This document shows, piece by piece, positions 27,893 to 32,061 of a DNA stretch of 32,061 nt; within the stretch, counting starts at the first letter, position 1, and the number at the start of each line of letters is the position of its first letter. The position numbers were made by a program, and so were the translations under genes. Source of the stretch: Ignavibacteriales bacterium (GTDB lineage: Bacteria > Bacteroidota > Ignavibacteria > Ignavibacteriales > Ignavibacteriaceae); the NCBI GenBank assembly GCA_014727845.1, contig WJMR01000232.1, forward strand, positions 1 through 32,061, written 5' to 3'. The notes beneath the pieces are model-generated. The model saw only the letters and a program-made list of their open reading frames with translations. It had not been told where the DNA came from and searched no databases.

Positions 27893-28480
27893 CTACTCTT
27901 GATAAACGTCTTTCAATAATTCCTTCAGCGCCGCTCTTCCTCGGTTAATTCTCGACTTAACCGTGCCGATTTCCTGACCCGAGGCGACGGCAATCTCTTC
28001 GTAACTCAGCTGCTCGACGTCCCGCAGTATTACCGCCTCGCGATAGACGGGCTTAATCTTCATCAACGCCGCCTGGATCTCCTCCTCCACGATCCCCGCG
28101 TCCGCCAACTCGTCGGGCGAGGGCCCGTCGTCGGCGATCTCGAGCGGCGCGTAATCCTCGTCGCGTCGATCGATCGAAACCGCGCTTCGCACCTTCCGCT
28201 TCTTCAACTCCGATTTCGCGAGGTTGCCCGCGATTGTGTACACCCACGTCGAGAACTTTGCGACCGGTTTGTAGGAGTTCTTTTTTCGATACACGCGGAT
28301 CATCGTCTCTTGCACCACGTCCTCCGCCGAGTCTCGTTCGTTGAGATATCGGAAGACAAAGTTGTATAGTTGATCTTTATAGCGCCCGACCAACGCTTGA
28401 AACGCGTCGATATCGTCGCTCTTCTGGAACTCGACAATCAGTTCCTCGTCCGTGTAGTCCTTACTAGGGCGTTCGAGCAC
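27893..28480 (-). CDS. ECF-type RNA polymerase sigma factor (sigma-70 family, RpoE-like)
   Basis: GTG start. Region 2: FQALVGRYKDQLYNFVFRYLNERDSAEDVVQETMIRVYRKKNSYKPVAKFSTWVYTIAGNLAKSELKKRK; region 4: LSYEEIAVASGQEIGTVKSRINRGRAALKELL. Confidence 0.93.
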   Translation of the reverse strand: MLERPSKDYTDEELIVEFQKSDDIDAFQALVGRYKDQLYNFVFRYLNERDSAEDVVQETMIRVYRKKNSYKPVAKFSTWVYTIAGNLAKSELKKRKVRSAVSIDRRDEDYAPLEIADDGPSPDELADAGIVEEEIQAALMKIKPVYREAVILRDVEQLSYEEIAVASGQEIGTVKSRINRGRAALKELLKDVYQE

Positions 28481-28489
28481 GGCTACTTA

Positions 28490-28518
28490 TTATACTCGTG
28501 TGCGTGGTTTTTGTTTCC
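28490..28518 (-). promoter_or_regulatory. Candidate ECF-type promoter ahead of the sigma factor gene
   Basis: Minus strand GGAAACA - N16 - GTATAA, ending 9 nt before the GTG start codon. Confidence 0.35.
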
Positions 28519-28553
28519 AAGAAAGTACGGAATTACGCGTAAAGAGTGAAGCG

Positions 28554-29570
28554 TTACGGAAGGAAGACGACGGTCATCAGCGAGCCGAGTACGGCGCGCT
28601 CGTCGGCGGCGGACGATTTCAACTCGCGGTCGGCGTCGTAGAGCGCGGCGCCGATCCGATAGAGTTTATCGTCGGAGAAGCGACGGCGGGCGGCTTGATG
28701 GCGCGGGTAGTAGTAGGGATGGGCGCCGACGGCGCGGGCGGCTTGCGCGTTCGGAACCCCGGCGCGCTCGAGCTCGGGTATCCGAAGCAACCCGACGAAG
28801 AAGCGATTGAGAACGGCGACTATGCCGATCGCCTGTTCACCTTGTCGGAGAAGGGCGTCCACCAACATAAAGGCGCGCGCGCGGTCGTCGTCGATCGCGG
28901 CGTCCTGCAAATCGAATACGGAATATCGCTTGGTGGGCGCGGCGTGGGCGCGCAGCGTCTCGGGATCGATCTCGCTTTTTTCGCCGACGTAGGCGACGAT
29001 CTTCGCGAGTTGCGCGGCGAGGAGTTCGCGGTCGTCCCCGACGAGATCGAGCATCAGTTGCGCGTCGTCGGGCGATAGGCGTTTGCCGAGCTCCCCGGCG
29101 CGCGCGCACAGCCACTCGCGTAGCGCGCGTTCGTTCTTGCCACCCGCCTCGAAAATGCACCCGAGCGCGGCGAGCTTTTTCGGGAGCTTCCGGTTCAACT
29201 TCGGCGCCGCGTCTCCGCCGACGAGGATAAGCGCCGCGAACTCGGACGGCGCGTCGAGATACTCCACCAACGGCGCGTCGTCGAGCTTCTCCGGGTCGCG
29301 CGCCGTCGCCAACTTGATTTCCGAACCGAACGGAAAGGAGCGACAGAAATCGACGATCTCCTCCGAGGTCGCCTCGGCGCCGTCGAACGTCTTGTAGTCG
29401 AAGTCCCCGACGATGAACTCGCGGAAGTAGTCGGTCGCTTGCTCGACCGCCTCGCGCACGGCGTAGCGATCGTCGCCAAATATGTAATAGATAGGAAGAG
29501 GGCGCGACTTATCCAGCGCGCCCCGTAATTCCTCGATCGAGCGAAATTTCCCCGACGCCTTTTTCGCCAT
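28554..29570 (-). CDS. holA: DNA polymerase III subunit delta (HolA)
   Basis: PLPIYYIFGDDRYAVREAVEQ; VGDFDYKTFDGAEATSEEIVDFCRSFPFGSEIKLATARDPEKL; LVGDDRELLAAQLAKIVAYVGEKSEIDPETLRAH. Confidence 0.88.
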   Translation of the reverse strand: MAKKASGKFRSIEELRGALDKSRPLPIYYIFGDDRYAVREAVEQATDYFREFIVGDFDYKTFDGAEATSEEIVDFCRSFPFGSEIKLATARDPEKLDDAPLVEYLDAPSEFAALILVGGDAAPKLNRKLPKKLAALGCIFEAGGKNERALREWLCARAGELGKRLSPDDAQLMLDLVGDDRELLAAQLAKIVAYVGEKSEIDPETLRAHAAPTKRYSVFDLQDAAIDDDRARAFMLVDALLRQGEQAIGIVAVLNRFFVGLLRIPELERAGVPNAQAARAVGAHPYYYPRHQAARRRFSDDKLYRIGAALYDADRELKSSAADERAVLGSLMTVVFLP

Positions 29571-29576
29571 CGTCGG

Positions 29577-30146
29577 CTACTCGCGCGCTCGTCTCTCGAT
29601 CGTCACCTTCTTCATCACGACGTCCTTCTTGGGTCGGTTGGCGGGACGCTCGAAGGAGAGCGTGGTGGGAATGTTTTCGATCGCGCGGATCGTCTCCATC
29701 CCGGAGATCACCTTGCCGAAGACCGAGTGCTTGCCGTCGAGCCACGGCGCGGGACCGAGCGTGATAAAAAACTGCGACGTGTTCGTGTTGGGACCCGCGT
29801 TCGCCATCGAAACGACGCCCGCGCTGTCGTGTCGGAGCGTGTCCACGAATTCGTCCTCGAACGGTCCGCCCCACAAGCTCTCGCCGCCCGAGCCCTTACC
29901 CGTCGGGTCGCCGCCTTGAATGACGAATCCTTTGATGACGCGGTGGAAGATCACGCCGTCGAAGTATCCCTTCTTCGCCAAGCCCGCGAAATTCTCGGCG
30001 GTCTTGGGGGTCGCTTCGTCGAAGAGTTGAATCTCGAACGTTCCGACGTTCGTCTCGACGACGGCGACGGTTATCGAGTCGGTTTGTCCGAACGCGCCGA
30101 CGGCGAAGAGCGCGGCGAGCGCGAGGGCTTTTCCGATTTGCTTCAT
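29577..30146 (-). CDS. Cyclophilin-type peptidyl-prolyl cis-trans isomerase with signal peptide
   Basis: [21 protein letters not shown] signal; [66 protein letters not shown]. Strong AAGGAG Shine-Dalgarno. Confidence 0.95.
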   Translation of the reverse strand: MKQIGKALALAALFAVGAFGQTDSITVAVVETNVGTFEIQLFDEATPKTAENFAGLAKKGYFDGVIFHRVIKGFVIQGGDPTGKGSGGESLWGGPFEDEFVDTLRHDSAGVVSMANAGPNTNTSQFFITLGPAPWLDGKHSVFGKVISGMETIRAIENIPTTLSFERPANRPKKDVVMKKVTIERRARE

Positions 30147-30207
30147 ATCGTTAACTCCTTAATAGTATAACCTTCAACTATAAACTTGGCGTTAATTAAC
30201 GGGCATT

Positions 30208-30852
30208 CTATTCGCTCTTCTCCACCGTAATCTCGACCGTCTCCATCACGACGTCCTCGACGGGTTTGTCCCCGGGTCCCGTGGCCGTCGAACCGATCGC
30301 TTGTACGACGTCCATCCCCTCGACCACCTCGCCGAATACGGAGTGGCGATCGTCGAGGTGCGGCGTCGCGGAGAGGGTGATGAAGAACTGGCTGCCGTTG
30401 GTGTTCGGTCCCGCGTTCGCCATCGAAAGAATGCCGGGTCCTTTGTGGCGCAGTTCGGGGTGGAACTCGTCCTCGAACGTTCCGCCCCACAAGCTCTCGC
30501 CGCCGCGTCCCGTTCCCGTCGGGTCGCCGCCTTGGATCATGAAACCGTCGATGACGCGGTGAAAGATCACGCCGTCGTAGTATCCCTTCTTGGCGAGGCC
30601 CGAAAAGTTCTCGACCGTCTTCGGCGCGCGGCGCGCGAATAATTCGATTTTTACGTCTCCCTTGTTCGTCTTGATCGTCGCAAACATACGTTCTCCCGGT
30701 TTTACTAATTTACTCGCGGCGGCTTCTCGCTTCGTTTCCTTCGTCGCCGCTTCGACGTTTTTTGTTTGTTCGTCGGCGTTCTTGCTTTCGCATCCGACGA
30801 ACGCGGCTACTATCAACGCGAACATCGCGCCAACGGCAAATACTCTCGTCAT
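30208..30852 (-). CDS. Cyclophilin-type peptidyl-prolyl cis-trans isomerase, predicted lipoprotein
   Basis: [14 protein letters not shown] lipobox-like signal; [66 protein letters not shown]. Confidence 0.94.
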   Translation of the reverse strand: MTRVFAVGAMFALIVAAFVGCESKNADEQTKNVEAATKETKREAAASKLVKPGERMFATIKTNKGDVKIELFARRAPKTVENFSGLAKKGYYDGVIFHRVIDGFMIQGGDPTGTGRGGESLWGGTFEDEFHPELRHKGPGILSMANAGPNTNGSQFFITLSATPHLDDRHSVFGEVVEGMDVVQAIGSTATGPGDKPVEDVVMETVEITVEKSE

Positions 30853-30864
30853 AGGATATCCTCC

Positions 30865-31713
30865 TTACGTTGTGATGACGCCCGCCGCCAACAGCGCCAA
30901 AATGGCGGCGCCCGCGGCGATGCGATAGTATATGAAAAGGAACGTGGTGTTCTTCCGTAAAAACTTAATGAGGAAATCGATCGCCGCGTATCCGCTCGCG
31001 CCCGAAACGACCGTCGCGACGACCAGCGTCGTCCACCCGTCCGCGTCGAGATAGTCGAGGGATTGATAGAACTGTAGCGCGCCCGAGGCGAGCACCGCCG
31101 GCACGCTGAGCAAGAACGAAAATCGCGCCGCCGCCTCTCTGTTCAATCCGACGAACAAGCCGCCCGTTATCGTCGTGCCGGAACGCGACGAGCCGGGGAT
31201 GAGCGCGAACGCCTGCGCCGTTCCGATAATCAGCGTGTCGATAAAGGTCAAGTCCTCGATCTTCTTGTGGAAGCGCGCCGTCTTTTCCGCGATCGCCAAG
31301 ACGATCGCCAACGCGATTAAGCTTCCCGCCACGACGTATAAGCTCTTCGTCAGCGCGCCCTCGATCGCGTCCTTAAACAGCAAGCCGACGACCGCGACGG
31401 GCACGGAGCCGACGACGATCAGCCACCCCGATTTCGCGCCGCCCGACTGCTCCTTGATCGGTCGGCGTTCCATAAGATTCTGCGAGAACCACTCGCCGAC
31501 GATCTCGACGATGTCCCTCCAAAAATAGACGACCGCCGAGCCGAGCGTGCCGAGCTGAATTACCGCGATGAACGCCGTCCACTCTTCGGGCTTCCGGTCG
31601 CTGATCAACCCCATCAACTGCCCGACGACCGTGAGGTGCCCCGTACTACTGATCGGGAGGAATTCCGTGAGCCCTTGAACTATGCCGAGAATAATCGCTT
31701 CGAGTATGCTCAT
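30865..31713 (-). CDS. uppP: Undecaprenyl-diphosphatase UppP (BacA)
   Basis: GIVQGLTEFLPISSTGHL; ALIPGSSRSGTTITGG; polytopic. Confidence 0.97.
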   Translation of the reverse strand: MSILEAIILGIVQGLTEFLPISSTGHLTVVGQLMGLISDRKPEEWTAFIAVIQLGTLGSAVVYFWRDIVEIVGEWFSQNLMERRPIKEQSGGAKSGWLIVVGSVPVAVVGLLFKDAIEGALTKSLYVVAGSLIALAIVLAIAEKTARFHKKIEDLTFIDTLIIGTAQAFALIPGSSRSGTTITGGLFVGLNREAAARFSFLLSVPAVLASGALQFYQSLDYLDADGWTTLVVATVVSGASGYAAIDFLIKFLRKNTTFLFIYYRIAAGAAILALLAAGVITT

Positions 31714-31715
31714 CG

Positions 31716-32061
31716 TTAAAAGGCGAATGCCACGCCGAGTTTAAATCCAAAAGTGAGCGCGCTCATCTCCACCTCCTCGCCCGACGGGTCGAGCGTCTCG
31801 CCCGCCTCGTTTTCGGGAGCCCCGGGAAGGTCGTAGCGAACGTCGCCCGCGACGTATCCGAACAGGTTGTCGCTAACGATTGTCATCGCTTCGGCTTTGA
31901 GCAGTGCGCCGAATCCGACGGAGGAGTAGTCGGTGGTTAGCAGAATTTTTTCGGTGACCGACGCGAACCGAGGTCCCGCGCCGCCGCCGAATTTGAAACG
32001 GTAGCCCTCGCCCTTGGTGTAGTAGTAGTAGGCGACGGAGGGGGCGAGGATCGAGTAGGTG
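31716..32061 (-). CDS. Outer-membrane beta-barrel protein, C-terminal part; runs off the right edge
   Basis: Minus-strand frame reads TYSILAPSVAYYYYTKGEGYRFKFGGGAGPRFASVTEKILLTTDYSSVGFGALLKAEAMTIVSDNLFGYVAGDVRYDLPG...MSALTFGFKLGVAFAF*; alternating strands and a terminal Phe typical of OM barrels. Absent from the ORF track. Confidence 0.7.
   Translation of the reverse strand, partial: TYSILAPSVAYYYYTKGEGYRFKFGGGAGPRFASVTEKILLTTDYSSVGFGALLKAEAMTIVSDNLFGYVAGDVRYDLPGAPENEAGETLDPSGEEVEMSALTFGFKLGVAFAF

Noticed and set aside
1-32061. CRISPR arrays, tRNA/rRNA genes, defence islands, toxin-antitoxin pairs
   Set aside because: No regularly spaced direct repeats, cloverleaf-like intergenic sequence or recognisable defence proteins were seen. 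Intergenic gaps are mostly short.

Overview
Window from a GC-rich, gene-dense bacterial chromosome, essentially all protein coding. Contents in order: 3' end of dnaK, an hsp20 and htpG (heat-shock cluster); type-B ribosomal protein L31; rsmB; a RodZ-like HTH/DUF4115 membrane protein; ligA; a small conserved hypothetical plus a STAS anti-sigma antagonist; two sodium:solute symporters; a PgpH-type 7TM-HD phosphodiesterase; a XerC/D recombinase; an M50 site-2-type protease; an O-antigen-ligase-like protein; uvrA (-); three overlapping glycosyltransferases; a secreted conserved hypothetical (-); a YbdG-like MscS channel; and a minus-strand block with an ECF sigma factor and putative anti-sigma factor, holA, two tandem peptidyl-prolyl isomerases, uppP and a partial outer-membrane beta-barrel. 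I saw no tRNA, rRNA, CRISPR array, transposase or prophage. The most unusual item is the O-antigen-ligase-like protein (16302..18368). About 290 residues are inserted in its large extracytoplasmic loop, and they read as about seven repeats of roughly 40 aa, like a seven-bladed beta-propeller. Secondary points are a recurring TA[AT]CTT promoter-like motif resembling the Bacteroidetes/FCB -7 element, a possible autoregulated ECF promoter, and a zinc-motif-less putative anti-sigma factor. All calls are from reading sequence and translations; no database search was run.
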